A stretch of 64,000 nucleotides of DNA from Paracoccaceae bacterium (GCA_013214575.1 JABSSD010000096.1:113675-177674), one strand, 5' to 3'; counted from the first letter of the stretch, positions 45,560 to 55,652 are shown. Notes: generated by a model not told the origin, from the letters alone. A program made the numbers and translations.

Positions 45560-45656
45560 CGTAAAGTTCCGGTCAAAAGTTCCTGTGGGTGTTGATGGTA
45601 AACAACTTGTTAACAATACCGACGAACACTCGCGGAGGAAAGTTTTCATTTGCATT

Positions 45657-45671
45657 GTTCTCCCTTTGTCC
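45657..45671. promoter_or_regulatory. Second, imperfect LexA-like box
   Basis: GTTC-tcccttt-GTCC differs from the GTTC-N7-GTTC form of the alphaproteobacterial SOS box at one position. It lies 22 bp upstream of the perfect box at 45679. Confidence 0.35.
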
Positions 45672-45678
45672 GCATAAG

Positions 45679-45693
45679 GAACAGGAAGAGAAC
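45679..45693. promoter_or_regulatory. LexA (SOS) box upstream of recA
   Basis: GAACAGGAAGAGAAC matches the alphaproteobacterial LexA site GAAC-N7-GAAC exactly. It lies 56 bp before the recA start codon, so DNA damage control of recA is expected. Confidence 0.8.
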
Positions 45694-45749
45694 AAAGCAG
45701 TGATTGCGGCCCTGGCATGGGTGTGACACAAAGAAGAGGACAAGGGAAT

Positions 45750-46814
45750 ATGGCGGATCTTTTGACCATGAAAGACAAGAAAAGCGGCGACAAGCAAAAG
45801 GCGCTGGATAGCGCTTTGGCGCAGATTGAGCGGCAGTTCGGCAAGGGTTCAATCATGAAGTTTGGCGACAATGCCCTTCCGGAGATTGAGGCCAGTTCGA
45901 CTGGCTCGCTGGGGTTGGATATCGCGCTCGGCATTGGCGGCCTTCCGATGGGCCGGATTATTGAGATCTACGGACCAGAGAGTTCGGGAAAAACCACATT
46001 GACGCTCCACTGCGTGGCCGAACAACAGAAAAAGGGCGGCGTTTGTGCATTTGTGGATGCCGAGCACGCGCTTGATCCGCTGTATGCGCAAAAGCTGGGT
46101 GTTAATCTGGACGAATTGCTGATCTCGCAGCCGGACACTGGTGAACAGGCGTTGGAGATTACCGATACTCTGGTGCGCTCGGGGGCCGTCAGTATGATCG
46201 TCATCGATTCCGTGGCCGCGTTGATTCCAAAGTCCGAGCTTGAGGGCGACATGGGTGACAGCAGTCTCGGTGTCCATGCCCGCCTGATGAGCCAGGCAAT
46301 GCGTAAACTGACAGGATCGATCAGCAAATCCAAATGCATGGTGATCTTTATCAACCAGATCCGCATGAAAATCGGCGTCATGTTTGGATCTCCTGAGACC
46401 ACGACAGGTGGCAACGCGCTGAAGTTTTACTCCTCCGTGCGTCTGGATATTCGACGTATTGGCGCTCTCAAGGACCGGGATGAAATTGTCGGCAATGCGA
46501 CCCGGGTGAAGGTGGTGAAAAACAAAGTTGCGCCGCCATTCAAGCAGGTCGAATTCGACATTATGTATGGCGAAGGCATCTCCAAAATGGGAGAATTGCT
46601 GGATCTTGGGGTTGCCGCCGGCGTGGTGAATAAAGCGGGGTCCTGGTTTAGTTATGGCGACGAACGGATTGGCCAGGGCCGTGAGAACGCCAAGGCCTAT
46701 CTGCGTGAACACATGCATATTTCCATTGATATCGAGGACAAGATCCGGGCGGCGCATGGCCTGGAATTTGACCGCCCCGATATTAAGGGTACGGATGATA
46801 TCCTCGAGGCCTAA
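45750..46814 (+). CDS. recA: Recombinase RecA
   Basis: The 354-residue strand-exchange protein also acts as co-protease for LexA. The Walker A site is [11 protein letters not shown] (about residue 74). The MAW segment [18 protein letters not shown] and the loop [11 protein letters not shown] are conserved, and [26 protein letters not shown] is typical. I chose the ATG at 45750, which follows AAGGGAAT. An upstream ATG at 45717 adds an unlikely 11 residues. A perfect LexA box lies just upstream, and a strong terminator stands behind. Confidence 0.98.
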   Translation: MADLLTMKDKKSGDKQKALDSALAQIERQFGKGSIMKFGDNALPEIEASSTGSLGLDIALGIGGLPMGRIIEIYGPESSGKTTLTLHCVAEQQKKGGVCAFVDAEHALDPLYAQKLGVNLDELLISQPDTGEQALEITDTLVRSGAVSMIVIDSVAALIPKSELEGDMGDSSLGVHARLMSQAMRKLTGSISKSKCMVIFINQIRMKIGVMFGSPETTTGGNALKFYSSVRLDIRRIGALKDRDEIVGNATRVKVVKNKVAPPFKQVEFDIMYGEGISKMGELLDLGVAAGVVNKAGSWFSYGDERIGQGRENAKAYLREHMHISIDIEDKIRAAHGLEFDRPDIKGTDDILEA

Positions 46815-46832
46815 CACCTTCGAAATTTTGAT

Positions 46833-46867
46833 AAAAAAGGGGCGCAGCATGGGTTGCGCCCCTTTTC
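46833..46867 (+). terminator. Terminator after recA
   Basis: AAAAAAGGGGCGCA and TGCGCCCCTTTT form a 12-bp stem with a GCATGGGT loop. It lies 18 bp after the recA stop, before alaS. Confidence 0.92.
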
Positions 46868-46961
46868 CTATGGTCTCAACCTCTGGCAACAGTGGACAGC
46901 GCCAAGTGTGACGGTTACACCTGCTCAGAACGCTTTCCAATGCCCGTCAAGAGACCTGAAA

Positions 46962-49628
46962 ATGCCAACTCTGAACGAAATCCGATCCACATTTCTGAAC
47001 TATTATTCCAAACAGGGACACGAAGTGGTGGCGTCAAGCCCGCTGGTGCCGCGCAATGATCCGACACTGATGTTTGTCAACTCTGGGATGGTGCAGTTTA
47101 AGAACCTATTCACCGGAGTCGAAACGCGCGATTACACGCGCGCCACCAGCGCCCAGAAATGCGTCAGGGCAGGCGGCAAACACAATGACCTCGACAATGT
47201 GGGATATACCGCGCGCCATCATACGTTCTTTGAAATGTTGGGGAATTTCAGTTTCGGTGACTACTTCAAAGAAGAAGCGATCTCCTATGCCTGGGAATTG
47301 CTGACCAAGGAATTCGACATTCCAAAGGATCGGTTGCTGGTCACCGTCTACCATACTGACGATGAGGCCGCCGACATTTGGAAGAAGGTGGCTGGGCTTA
47401 GCGATGACCGGATTATTCGCATCCCGACCAGCGACAACTTCTGGCAAATGGGACCAACGGGGCCCTGCGGTCCCTGTACCGAGATTTTCTTTGACCACGG
47501 TGACCATATTCCTGGCGGACCACCGGGCAGCCCAGATGAAGACGGGGATCGATTCATAGAAATTTGGAACGTCGTCTTCATGCAAAATGAGCAGTTCGAA
47601 GATGGGTCGATGACGGCATTGGACATGCAGTCGATTGATACCGGAATGGGGCTGGAACGGATCGGCGCGTTGCTGCAGGGCAGTCATGACAATTATGACA
47701 CCGATCTTTTCAAAACCCTGATCGAAGCCTCAGCCCATGCGACGTCAGTTGATCCCTATGGCGACCAAAATATCCATCACCGGGTGATCGCCGACCATCT
47801 GCGCTCAACCTCTTTTCTGATTGCGGATGGGGTCATGCCGACAAATGAAGGGCGCGGCTATGTTCTGCGTCGCATCATGCGCCGCGCCATGCGCCATGCG
47901 CATCTGTTGGGCGCTAAAGACCCGGTAATGCATCAATTGGTGCCCGCTTTGGTGCAGCAAATGGGCGCCGCATACCCGGAATTGGGTCAGGCTCAGGCGC
48001 TGATCGAGGAAACCCTGATGCAGGAGGAAACACGGTTCAAGCAGACGCTGGACCGTGGGTTGAAACTGCTGGATGATGAAGTGGCAACGCTGGAGCAGGA
48101 TGCGCCACTGCCCGGTGCTGCGGCCTTTAAACTGTATGACACTTTTGGCTTCCCGCTGGATTTGACCCAGGATGCGCTGCGCGAAAAGGGTCGCACAGTG
48201 GATACCGAAGGGTTTGACAGTGCCATGGCCGAGCAGAAGGCCAAGGCCCGCGCCGCCTGGACCGGCTCAGGCGAGGCGGCCGATAGTACCATCTGGTTTG
48301 ATATTGCCGAAGCTCAGGGCAGGACGGATTTTCTTGGCTATGATACCGAAGTGGCCGAAGGACAGATTGTTGCGCTGGTCCGGGATGGGGCGGAAATCAA
48401 ATCTGCCGCCCTGGGTGAAAAGGTGCAAATCGTACTAAATCAAAGCCCGTTTTATGCTGAATCCGGCGGCCAGGTTGGCGATTCTGGTCTGATCCGTACG
48501 GACAGTGGACAGGCGCGGATCACCACGACCCGAAAGGCGGCAGGCGTGTTTATGCACCTCGCCGAGGTTTTTGAGGGCACCATCAGTACGGGCAGTGCTG
48601 CACAGCTCCAGGTCGATCACGAAGAGCGTTCGGCCATTCGTGCAAATCACTCCGCCACGCACCTGCTGCACGAGGCGCTCCGCGGGACTTTGGGCAAACA
48701 CGTGGCTCAGCGGGGATCTTTGAACGCCGAAAGCCGTCTGCGGTTTGATTTCAGCCACTCCAAGGCCTTGTCGAGCGATGAGTTGAGCAAAGTTGCCTCG
48801 GACGTAAACGCCTTTATCCGGCAAAACAGCCCGGTTGAGACCCGCATCATGACGCCGGACGATGCCCGCGCCATCGGTGCGCAGGCTTTGTTTGGTGAGA
48901 AGTACGGAGACGAGGTCCGGGTGGTGTCCATGGGGCAGGCCGAAACCGGCAAAGGCCGCGATGGAACCACGTATTCTATTGAGCTGTGTGGCGGCACACA
49001 TGTCAAACAGACGGGCGACATTGGCAGCTTTGTTCTGTTGGGAGACAGTGCGTCGTCGGCCGGCGTGCGTCGGATCGAAGCCCTGACCGGCGGCGCGGCC
49101 GTCGCTCATATTGAGCGGGAAGCAGCACGAATGGGCAAGGTGGCCAATGTTCTCAAGGCCCAGCCAGACGAGGTTGTTGATCGACTGAAGGCCTTGCTCG
49201 ACGAGCGGAAGTCGCTTCAGAACGAGGTGTCGCAACTACGCCGCGAATTGGCGATGGCTGGCGGTGCCGGCGGCGGCGGCGGCGCTGGCGCCGAAGCCAA
49301 AACGATCAACGGTGTCCAGTTTATGGCGCAGGTTCTAAAGGGCGTATCGGGCCGTGACTTACCGGCGCTGATTGACGAACACAAAGCGCGTTTGGGCTCC
49401 GGTGCCGTTCTGTTGATTGCTGACACTGGCGGCAAGGTCGCGGTTGCGGCGGGCCTGACCAAAGACCTGATCGGTCGGCTGTCTGCGGTCGACCTGGTGA
49501 AGGCCGCGGTGGCCGAACTGGGCGGCAAAGGCGGCGGTGGTCGGCCAGATATGGCCCAGGGCGGTGCCAAAGAGATAACAAATTCAGCCGCAGCGATCAC
49601 AGCTGCGCAAACAGTTCTGGAAGGATAA
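46962..49628 (+). CDS. alaS: Alanine--tRNA ligase
   Basis: The 888-residue class II synthetase charges tRNA-Ala. The N-terminal catalytic core includes [19 protein letters not shown] and [21 protein letters not shown]. The editing domain has the metal sites [12 protein letters not shown] and CGGTHV. The C-terminal part carries a glycine-rich linker ([12 protein letters not shown]) and the C-Ala domain. I chose ATG 46962 because it opens with the family's [12 protein letters not shown]. Upstream frame lies over the recA terminator. The DUF1330 gene follows by 5 bp. Confidence 0.97.
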   Translation: MPTLNEIRSTFLNYYSKQGHEVVASSPLVPRNDPTLMFVNSGMVQFKNLFTGVETRDYTRATSAQKCVRAGGKHNDLDNVGYTARHHTFFEMLGNFSFGDYFKEEAISYAWELLTKEFDIPKDRLLVTVYHTDDEAADIWKKVAGLSDDRIIRIPTSDNFWQMGPTGPCGPCTEIFFDHGDHIPGGPPGSPDEDGDRFIEIWNVVFMQNEQFEDGSMTALDMQSIDTGMGLERIGALLQGSHDNYDTDLFKTLIEASAHATSVDPYGDQNIHHRVIADHLRSTSFLIADGVMPTNEGRGYVLRRIMRRAMRHAHLLGAKDPVMHQLVPALVQQMGAAYPELGQAQALIEETLMQEETRFKQTLDRGLKLLDDEVATLEQDAPLPGAAAFKLYDTFGFPLDLTQDALREKGRTVDTEGFDSAMAEQKAKARAAWTGSGEAADSTIWFDIAEAQGRTDFLGYDTEVAEGQIVALVRDGAEIKSAALGEKVQIVLNQSPFYAESGGQVGDSGLIRTDSGQARITTTRKAAGVFMHLAEVFEGTISTGSAAQLQVDHEERSAIRANHSATHLLHEALRGTLGKHVAQRGSLNAESRLRFDFSHSKALSSDELSKVASDVNAFIRQNSPVETRIMTPDDARAIGAQALFGEKYGDEVRVVSMGQAETGKGRDGTTYSIELCGGTHVKQTGDIGSFVLLGDSASSAGVRRIEALTGGAAVAHIEREAARMGKVANVLKAQPDEVVDRLKALLDERKSLQNEVSQLRRELAMAGGAGGGGGAGAEAKTINGVQFMAQVLKGVSGRDLPALIDEHKARLGSGAVLLIADTGGKVAVAAGLTKDLIGRLSAVDLVKAAVAELGGKGGGGRPDMAQGGAKEITNSAAAITAAQTVLEG

Positions 49629-49633
49629 ATCCC

Positions 49634-49921
49634 GTGGGAGCACTATGGATTGCACATGTAACGGTGACTGACGCCGATGCTTATGGCAAATATGCAAAGC
49701 TGGCAGGGCCTGCGATTGCCAAACACGGCGGCGAATTCATCGCCCGTGGCGGCAGGTTTGTCCAGCTGGAGGGAAAGGAACGCCCCCGGAATGTCGTCGC
49801 CAAATTCCCTTCGGTCGATGCCGCGGTCGAATGTTACCACAGCCCAGAGTACCAGGAAGCGCTAAACCACGCACGTGGTGCCTCTGAACGGGAACTGATG
49901 GTGGTGGAGACCAGCGAATAA
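49634..49921 (+). CDS. DUF1330 family protein
   Basis: A 95-residue dimeric alpha/beta-barrel-type protein starting with GTG at 49634. It has the DUF1330 pattern AYGKYAKLAGPAIAKHGGEFIARGG (here split across residues 16-40), with EGKERPRNVVAKFPS next and YHSPEYQEAL. Function is not established for the family. It begins 5 bp after alaS and is presumably co-transcribed. A terminator hairpin follows at 49989. Confidence 0.85.
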   Translation: MGALWIAHVTVTDADAYGKYAKLAGPAIAKHGGEFIARGGRFVQLEGKERPRNVVAKFPSVDAAVECYHSPEYQEALNHARGASERELMVVETSE

Positions 49922-49988
49922 ATCCACCCGATCGGTGTCGCGCTTGTGACGTCAATAATTCTGATAAAGAAGAATTCAGACAAAATAT

Positions 49989-50020
49989 TATGGGGCATCG
50001 GATAATATCCGGTGCCCCAT
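49989..50020 (+). terminator. Terminator after alaS-DUF1330
   Basis: TATGGGGCATCGGATA and TATCCGGTGCCCCAT form a long, nearly perfect stem, followed by TTATTTT. It terminates the plus-strand pair, and its symmetry gives use on both strands. Confidence 0.8.
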
Positions 50021-50060
50021 TTATTTTGGCCTGCCATTTAATTGGCCTGCCACATAAAAA

Positions 50061-50080
50061 GGGCGCCCCGATGGGCGCCC
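50061..50080 (-). terminator. Terminator after typA
   Basis: GGGCGCCC-cgat-GGGCGCCC is an 8-bp perfect stem. On the minus strand it runs into a T-run (the A5 at 50056-50060). It lies 11 bp past the typA stop. A repeated TTGGCCTGCCA lies just beyond, between the two terminators. Confidence 0.85.
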
Positions 50081-50090
50081 GATTTTGAAT

Positions 50091-51911
50091 TTACCCGGCA
50101 GTGCGGGAGGCGCGTTTGCGCTCGTGCGGGTCCAGATGGCGTTTGCGCAGGCGAATGGCGTTGGGCGTGACCTCGACCAGTTCGTCATTGTCGATATATG
50201 AAATCGACTGCTCCAGCGACAGAGTGACCGGAGTGGTCAGGCGTACCGCTTCGTCGGTGCCAGAGGCCCGGACGTTGGTCAGTTTCTTGCCTTTCAGCGG
50301 GTTCACTTCCAGATCATTTTCACGGCTGTGTTCACCAATGATCATGCCCTGATAGACTTCGGCCTGAGGACCGATGAACATCTTGCCGCGCTCTTCGAGG
50401 TTCCACAAAGCAAAGGCGACCGACTGGCCACTGTCCATTGAAATCAGCACGCCAGCGCGACGGCCCGGAATTTTACCCTTATAGGGGGCCCATTCGTGGA
50501 ACACCCGGTTCAGCACGCCGGTGCCGCGGGTATCGGTCATGAATTCACCCTGATAGCCGATCAATCCACGCGATGGCACATGCGCGATGATACGGGTTTT
50601 GCCCACACCGGCAGGCTTCATTTCGGTCAGAACACCCTTGCGGACGCCGGTCATTTTTTCGATCACAACGCCAGAGTATTCGTCATCCACATCAATGGTG
50701 ACTTCCTCGATTGGTTCATGACGTTCGCCGTCGATGTCGCGAAAGAGAACCTGAGGGCGGGAGATCGAAAGTTCAAAACCTTCGCGGCGCATGTTCTCGA
50801 TCAACACGCCCATCTGCAATTCGCCACGACCCGCCACTTCAAAAGCGTCGCCGCTGGGGGTGTCGGTGATGCGGATAGCAACGTTGGTTTCCGCTTCCTT
50901 CATCAGACGGTCGCGGATGACGCGGGATTGAACCTTTTTGCCGTCACGGCCAGCCAGTGGCGAATCGTTGATGCCAAAGGTGACGGTGATGGTAGGTGGA
51001 TCGATCGGCTGCGCCTCGAGTGCCTCGGTGACATCCGGGTGCACGATACTGTCGGCCACGGTGGCTTTGGACATGCCGGCAATCGACACGATGTCGCCGG
51101 CCTCGGCCCGATCGATGGGCTGCCTGGTCAGACCCCGGTAGGCCATGACCTTGGTGACCCGGAAGCTTTCAATCTGGGTGCCATCGCGGGACAGACCCTT
51201 CAATGTTTCACCCACCTTTACGGTGCCACTTTCCACCCGGCCGGTCAGCAAGCGACCAATAAAGGCATCATGGCCCAGAGTTGTCGCCAGCATCCGGAAT
51301 GGCTCGTCCATGTGGGCTTGCTGGGCTGGGGCGGGCACATGTTTAACAATCAGTTCAAACATTGCCGACAGATCCTTGCGGGGTCCGTCCAGTTCCATAT
51401 CGGCCCAGCCAGAGCGGCCAGAAGCGTACATATGCGGGAAATCGAGTTGCTTGTCGGTGGCGCCTAGATTGGAGAACAAGTCGAAACATTCGTCCAGCGC
51501 CCGATCCGGTTCGCCATCGGGTTTGTCGACTTTGTTGATCACCACAATCGGGCACAAACCCAAAGCCAGAGCCTTGGCGGTGACGAATTTTGTCTGTGGC
51601 ATCGGACCTTCGGCAGCATCAACCAGCAGGATCACCCCGTCGACCATCGACAGAATCCGCTCAACTTCGCCACCAAAATCGGCGTGACCGGGGGTGTCGA
51701 CGATATTGATGCGGGTGCCATTCCATTCCACCGAGGTGGCCTTGGCAAGGATCGTGATGCCGCGTTCACGCTCAAGGTCGTTGGAATCCATGGCGCGTTC
51801 AGCCACCGCCTGGTTGTCTCGGAAGACACCGGATTGTTTCAGCAATTCATCCACCAGAGTGGTTTTGCCGTGATCCACGTGAGCGATGATCGCAATGTTG
51901 CGCAGTTCCAT
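50091..51911 (-). CDS. typA: Translational GTPase TypA/BipA
   Basis: The 606-residue ribosome-associated GTPase is involved in 50S assembly and stress or cold adaptation. G1 reads [16 protein letters not shown] (7-22). G2 is the RGITILAK region, G3 is [13 protein letters not shown] and G4 is NKVDKPDGE. The EF-G-like domains and the TypA C-terminal domain (GERGKMF-type [23 protein letters not shown] in part) follow. The ATG at 51911 starts [15 protein letters not shown], as usual. Single gene, with its own terminator. Confidence 0.97.
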   Translation of the reverse strand: MELRNIAIIAHVDHGKTTLVDELLKQSGVFRDNQAVAERAMDSNDLERERGITILAKATSVEWNGTRINIVDTPGHADFGGEVERILSMVDGVILLVDAAEGPMPQTKFVTAKALALGLCPIVVINKVDKPDGEPDRALDECFDLFSNLGATDKQLDFPHMYASGRSGWADMELDGPRKDLSAMFELIVKHVPAPAQQAHMDEPFRMLATTLGHDAFIGRLLTGRVESGTVKVGETLKGLSRDGTQIESFRVTKVMAYRGLTRQPIDRAEAGDIVSIAGMSKATVADSIVHPDVTEALEAQPIDPPTITVTFGINDSPLAGRDGKKVQSRVIRDRLMKEAETNVAIRITDTPSGDAFEVAGRGELQMGVLIENMRREGFELSISRPQVLFRDIDGERHEPIEEVTIDVDDEYSGVVIEKMTGVRKGVLTEMKPAGVGKTRIIAHVPSRGLIGYQGEFMTDTRGTGVLNRVFHEWAPYKGKIPGRRAGVLISMDSGQSVAFALWNLEERGKMFIGPQAEVYQGMIIGEHSRENDLEVNPLKGKKLTNVRASGTDEAVRLTTPVTLSLEQSISYIDNDELVEVTPNAIRLRKRHLDPHERKRASRTAG

Positions 51912-52045
51912 GAAGTCAGCCTTTGTAAGGGAGTTGCTGCGCCCATAGCGTGAACGCCGGCCAAAGGCCAGAGAAAATGCATTTCCGTAACATCAAAGGC
52001 GCCGTTCAGCGATGTTTTGGGTCCTCCGGGAGACCGTATCAGTGA

Positions 52046-52381
52046 TCAGTGGCTGGCAGATTTGGAAAACAGCTGAATGACCACAATCCCCAGAATAATC
52101 AACGCCATGCCGAGAACCGCCGCCAGATCCATTTTCTGACCAAAAACAACATAGCCGATCGCCGCAATCAGCACGATGCCCAGGCCGGACCAGGTCGCAT
52201 AGACAATACCCACCGGCATAAATCGTAGGGTCAGCGCCATCAGATAGAAGGACAACGCGTAACTGACCACAACAATCAACGACGGCAGCCATCGGGTGAA
52301 TTCCTTGCTGGCCTGCAAGGCGGTGGTTCCAATGGTTTCAGCGACAACAGCCAAAATCAGATAAATATACTGGATGGGCAT
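52046..52381 (-). CDS. Small multidrug resistance (SMR) exporter
   Basis: A 111-residue four-helix membrane protein. The essential membrane glutamate lies in ILAVVAETIGTTALQAS (Glu15), and helix 3 contains YATWSGLGIVLIA, as in EmrE-type exporters. It would exchange protons for cationic drugs or polyamine-like compounds as a dimer. The EmrE pattern fits better than SugE/Gdx, though the substrate is not certain. ATG 52381 was chosen; longer frames run into the divergent promoter and hold no homology. Divergent from the glutamine amidotransferase gene. Confidence 0.88.
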   Translation of the reverse strand: MPIQYIYLILAVVAETIGTTALQASKEFTRWLPSLIVVVSYALSFYLMALTLRFMPVGIVYATWSGLGIVLIAAIGYVVFGQKMDLAAVLGMALIILGIVVIQLFSKSASH

Positions 52382-52645
52382 AATGAGCTTTCTGGCAGGG
52401 TCACTGGATGGCGAAATCCAGACGATATGGACGTCGCCTTCATATGAGGATGGCGGGAAAATGCAATCTTGGAAACGGCGGAGCGTGTCGCGTCCCGCCC
52501 TCAACCGCCGCGTAAGCCCAAAAAAATGAACAACCGGTTGTGCGTTGCCACAGTCGACCTGTTGTTGCGGCGGGTATAGGGAGTGAATAAATTTTTCGTG
52601 AAGTGGAAACTGACCTCTTTTGCGAGAGCAGGGAAGGATACCGCC

Positions 52646-53425
52646 ATGTGTCGTTGGGCAGCCTATATGGGACAACCAATCTATCTCGAAGATATCATTT
52701 CGCGCCCGGAACATTCTTTGATTGTGCAGAGCAAAGAGGCTGAAGAGTGCAAGACATCGACAAATGGCGATGGATTTGGCGTTGCCTGGTATGACAGCCG
52801 CCCTGAGCCGGGACTGTACCGGGATGTTTATCCGGCTTGGTCAGATCCAAATTTGCGCTCCGTGGCCCACCACATTCGCTCCCGGCTGTTTCTGGCCCAT
52901 GTGCGCGCGTCGACTGGATCTGCGATCAGTCGGAACAATTGCCATCCCTTCACTGCCGGCAACTGGAGCTTTATGCACAATGGGCAGGCCGGAGGATTTG
53001 CAAGTTTTCGCAAGCAGGCTGATATGTGTATACCAGATGATCTGTACCAGCATCGCAAGGGCGCTACAGATAGTGAAGTTCTATTTCTGATGGCATTGGG
53101 AGAGGGCTTGGATCACGATCCGCAAGGCGCTCTGAGCCGGGCGGTTGCCCGATTGGAAAACCTGTCGCGCCAACGGGGCAGCGCTCCGTATATGCGGCTG
53201 TCAGCCGCCCTTTCTGACGGCAATAGGCTGTTTGCGGTGCGATATTCATCTGATCACATCGCGCCCTCACTATATTATCGGTGGAGTGAGAGCCAACAGG
53301 GCTGGGCGGTGGTGTCCGAACCTCTGGAGGCCGATGAGAGCGGCTGGACAGAACTGGAGGCGGGCAGGTTTCTGGAGCTGGATGGCGACAAGGTCACGTT
53401 GACTGAGTTTGCCCCGGTGATCTAG
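52646..53425 (+). CDS. Class II glutamine amidotransferase
   Basis: The 259-residue Ntn hydrolase begins MCRWAAYMG. Cys2 must become the N-terminal nucleophile, which fixes the start at 52646 and rules out longer readings. Class II features are TNGDGFGVAWYD, LAHVRASTG, CHPFTAGNWSFMHNG and a late ATDSEVLFLMAL. It resembles the YafJ-like amidotransferase group, small glutaminase domains with no synthase attached. The reaction partner is unknown. Its 3' end overlaps the end of the tandem-HD gene on the other strand by 32 bp. Confidence 0.85.
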   Translation: MCRWAAYMGQPIYLEDIISRPEHSLIVQSKEAEECKTSTNGDGFGVAWYDSRPEPGLYRDVYPAWSDPNLRSVAHHIRSRLFLAHVRASTGSAISRNNCHPFTAGNWSFMHNGQAGGFASFRKQADMCIPDDLYQHRKGATDSEVLFLMALGEGLDHDPQGALSRAVARLENLSRQRGSAPYMRLSAALSDGNRLFAVRYSSDHIAPSLYYRWSESQQGWAVVSEPLEADESGWTELEAGRFLELDGDKVTLTEFAPVI

Positions 53426-54569
53426 CGTCGAACCAGGGCTTGATGCGGGCCCGAACGTGATGCCAGACAGCGGGCGCACCCCGGAGCACTTTTTGCCCAA
53501 CCCGTGCATCAATCTGCTCCAGCGACACGTTGTATTCAACCCAGCTGCCGCCGCCATTTAGCAGGTTCAACAGCACGGGCTGCACCCGGTCGATCGATTT
53601 TGCAAATACAGCATCCTTGCTCTCCGCAGCTTCAAACTCATGCCACAGATCGCAAAAGGCGGTTTTCTGACCTTCTGGCAGCAGGCCAAATAACCGCGTT
53701 GCTGCCGCCTCTTCCTTGGCGGCCTGAGCGCGCTGATCGATGTCTCCGTGTATTGGTGCATCACCGGCGTCAATTTCGACAATATCATGCAGCAGTAGCA
53801 TCTGCAGGACCCGGTCAATCTCGATCTCGACCGAAGAATGCTCGGCAAGGACCCAAGCATAAAGCATAATATGCCAACTGTGTTCGGCGGAGTTTTCGTG
53901 CCGCGCCCCATTGCCGATGAATGTTGCACGAAGAACGTGCTTTAAGCCATCGGATTCATTCAGAAATGGCAAGCGATTGGTCAATGCGTCACTATTGGTT
54001 GCAGAGGCGCGGCCGAGCAATTGCTGGGCATGAGCAAAGGCCTCGGGGAACTGAGTTTCGAGCGACGCGGCACGGCCACCGTTCAGGGTTTCCCTGGCGA
54101 TCTCAAGATGTTCGGGAACCGGGTCGGCACCATACAGGGTCTGAAAAATGGGCTGACAGCGGTCCAGCTGCTTGGCAAATCCGGCGTCGCTGGACTGATT
54201 GGCTTCGAACTCTTGCCACAGGGCAAGCATCTCGGCGCCCTGGTCCTCTGGCAGCAGGCCAAATATGCGTTTCGCAGCGATCTGTTCCGCCCGCGCAACA
54301 GCCTGCCAGTCGGTTGGCTGGTGAATGGGGTGATCGCCCACGTCAATTTCGACCAGATCATGCAATAGCAACATTTTGATAACACGGGCGATTTTGACAT
54401 CCGCAGGCGCCAGTGGCGCCAGGGTCATAGCATAAAGCGCCAGATGCCAGCTATGTTCGGCAGAGTTTTCACGCCGCGAACAATCTAGGATAAGGTTGGC
54501 GCGCTCCACCTGGCGCAGTTTGTCCGCCTGCAGGAGGAATTCAAACTGCGCCTCTAAACGGGTGCTCAC
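53394..54569 (-). CDS. Tandem HD-domain protein
   Basis: A 391-residue fusion of two YfbR/HDDC2-like HD domains. Each repeats EFL...RENSAEHSWH, then MLLLHDxVEIDxGDxPIH and FGLLPE. The metal ligands are His39, His70-Asp71 in the first half and His230, His261-Asp262 in the second, an exact 191-residue period. Such domains hydrolyse phosphate from nucleotides (5'-nucleotidases). Both halves keep their metal ligands. It overlaps the next gene by 4 bp (ATGA-type junction) and the plus-strand amidotransferase by 32 bp. Substrate unknown. Confidence 0.85.
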   Translation of the reverse strand: MSTRLEAQFEFLLQADKLRQVERANLILDCSRRENSAEHSWHLALYAMTLAPLAPADVKIARVIKMLLLHDLVEIDVGDHPIHQPTDWQAVARAEQIAAKRIFGLLPEDQGAEMLALWQEFEANQSSDAGFAKQLDRCQPIFQTLYGADPVPEHLEIARETLNGGRAASLETQFPEAFAHAQQLLGRASATNSDALTNRLPFLNESDGLKHVLRATFIGNGARHENSAEHSWHIMLYAWVLAEHSSVEIEIDRVLQMLLLHDIVEIDAGDAPIHGDIDQRAQAAKEEAAATRLFGLLPEGQKTAFCDLWHEFEAAESKDAVFAKSIDRVQPVLLNLLNGGGSWVEYNVSLEQIDARVGQKVLRGAPAVWHHVRARIKPWFDARSPGQTQST

Positions 54570-54808
54570 GATGGTATATTGCCCTCAGTCACACTTTGAG
54601 CTTCGGCAATTTTCTTGTTCAGAAACTTGCGTGCAATACGCTCTGCCAGCCGAACACGCATTTCGGTCAGAAAGGCTTCCTCCAAAGTTTGCGAGGACGC
54701 GGCCAAGACGCCGCTTACCTCCATAAACAAACGGTCCTGACCGGTCGCATCCTGCACTTTCATAGTGTCGTCAGCCAGTTGTTCGGCCAGCCGTTCAAGT
54801 GTGCCCAT
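54566..54808 (-). CDS. Small hypothetical protein, 80 aa
   Basis: An 80-residue, mostly helical protein starting MGTLERLAEQLADDTMKVQDATG. It is acidic in the first half and ends with VTEGNIPS. There is no signal or membrane segment. It overlaps the tandem-HD gene by 4 bp and the alpha/beta hydrolase gene by 1 bp, so all three are translationally linked. I do not recognise the family. The tight packing argues for a real gene. Confidence 0.65.
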   Translation of the reverse strand: MGTLERLAEQLADDTMKVQDATGQDRLFMEVSGVLAASSQTLEEAFLTEMRVRLAERIARKFLNKKIAEAQSVTEGNIPS

Positions 54809-55473
54809 CAGCGGGTGTTTTCTGTCAGTCGACGTTTCACATAGTCGGATACGTTTCCGATCATGTGATCCATATGCGGTTCCTGGAAGAAGTGGTCAGC
54901 GCCCTCAATTTCCTGATGGGTGATGGTGATGCCTTTTTGCTCGTGCAGTTTATTCACCAGGTTCACGGTGTCAGGCGGCGGTGCAACCCGATCGGATGTA
55001 CCGTTGATGATCAAACCCGAAGACGGGCAGGGCGCCAGGAACGAGAAGTCATACATATTGGCCGGAGGCGACACCGAAATGAAGCCGGTGATCTCTGGGC
55101 GGCGCATAAGCAATTGCATGCCGATCCACGAACCAAAGGAGAAACCGGCAACCCAGCAATGCTTGGAGTTGTTGTTCATCGACTGCAGGTAATCCAGCGC
55201 CGAGGCGGCATCTGACAGCTCACCTACGCCCTGGTCATATTCACCTTGGCTGCGACCGACGCCGCGGAAGTTGAACCGCAGAACGGTGAACCCCATATTA
55301 TAGAACGCATAGTGGAGATTATAGACCACCTTGTTGTTCATGGTGCCGCCAAATTGTGGATGCGGATGCAACACAATAGCGATCGGCGCATCGCGCTCTT
55401 TTTGCGGGTGATAGCGGCCTTCAAGGCGACCTTCGGGTCCGGGGAAAATGACCTCAGGCATGGGCAGTTGCAT
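54808..55473 (-). CDS. Alpha/beta hydrolase
   Basis: A 221-residue cytosolic hydrolase with an HPHPQFGGTMNNKVVY oxyanion segment near residue 36. The nucleophile Ser lies in WVAGFSFGSWIG (Gly-Phe-Ser-Phe-Gly) and the later Asp in INGTSDRVAPP. The His lies in EGADHFFQE. It fits the 'dienelactone/serine hydrolase-like' group found in many proteobacteria, with unknown substrate. It is the first gene of a three-gene minus-strand unit with overlapping ends and is divergent from iscR, sharing the iron-element promoter region. Confidence 0.83.
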   Translation of the reverse strand: MQLPMPEVIFPGPEGRLEGRYHPQKERDAPIAIVLHPHPQFGGTMNNKVVYNLHYAFYNMGFTVLRFNFRGVGRSQGEYDQGVGELSDAASALDYLQSMNNNSKHCWVAGFSFGSWIGMQLLMRRPEITGFISVSPPANMYDFSFLAPCPSSGLIINGTSDRVAPPPDTVNLVNKLHEQKGITITHQEIEGADHFFQEPHMDHMIGNVSDYVKRRLTENTR

Positions 55474-55511
55474 CCTACTCTTATTTTGCGAGAGATGTCT
55501 TAAGGGTAAAC

Positions 55512-55548
55512 TTGACGAATTCCCTAAGGCACCTTAGAACGGTTCTAA
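55512..55548 (+). promoter_or_regulatory. Promoter with iron-control (Irr-type) palindrome before iscR
   Basis: TTGACG (55512-55517) and TAGAAC (55535-55540), 17 bp apart, form a sigma-70-type promoter. TTAGAACGGTTCTAA (55534-55548) is a perfect palindrome overlapping the -10. It matches the ICE element TTAGAA-N3-TTCTAA bound by Irr in alphaproteobacteria, so iron-dependent repression of the suf operon is expected. It also lies 61 bp from the divergent hydrolase start. A second dyad, CTAAGG-ca-CCTTAG, overlaps it to the left. Confidence 0.65.
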
Positions 55549-55652
55549 ATGGGGGCGCAGTTGAAAACCTTGCACCATCAGGCTGAGATACGCACTGATG
55601 CCGCTGAGGTCAATGTTTACGCTGTGTTCAGGCCGGTTGGAGTACCACAAAA

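Noticed and set aside
45572..45588. GTTC-N9-GTTC upstream of recA as a LexA box
   Set aside because: The spacer is 9 rather than 7 bp, so it does not match the clade's SOS box, unlike the site at 45679.
45560..45934. Longer N-terminus of the sulfotransferase
   Set aside because: The extra residues would cover the recA promoter and its LexA box, and the family begins directly with the nucleotide loop.
49269..49296. Frame problem in alaS at the GGCGGC run
   Set aside because: The glycine-rich linker is in frame, and the reading frame stays open into the C-Ala domain.
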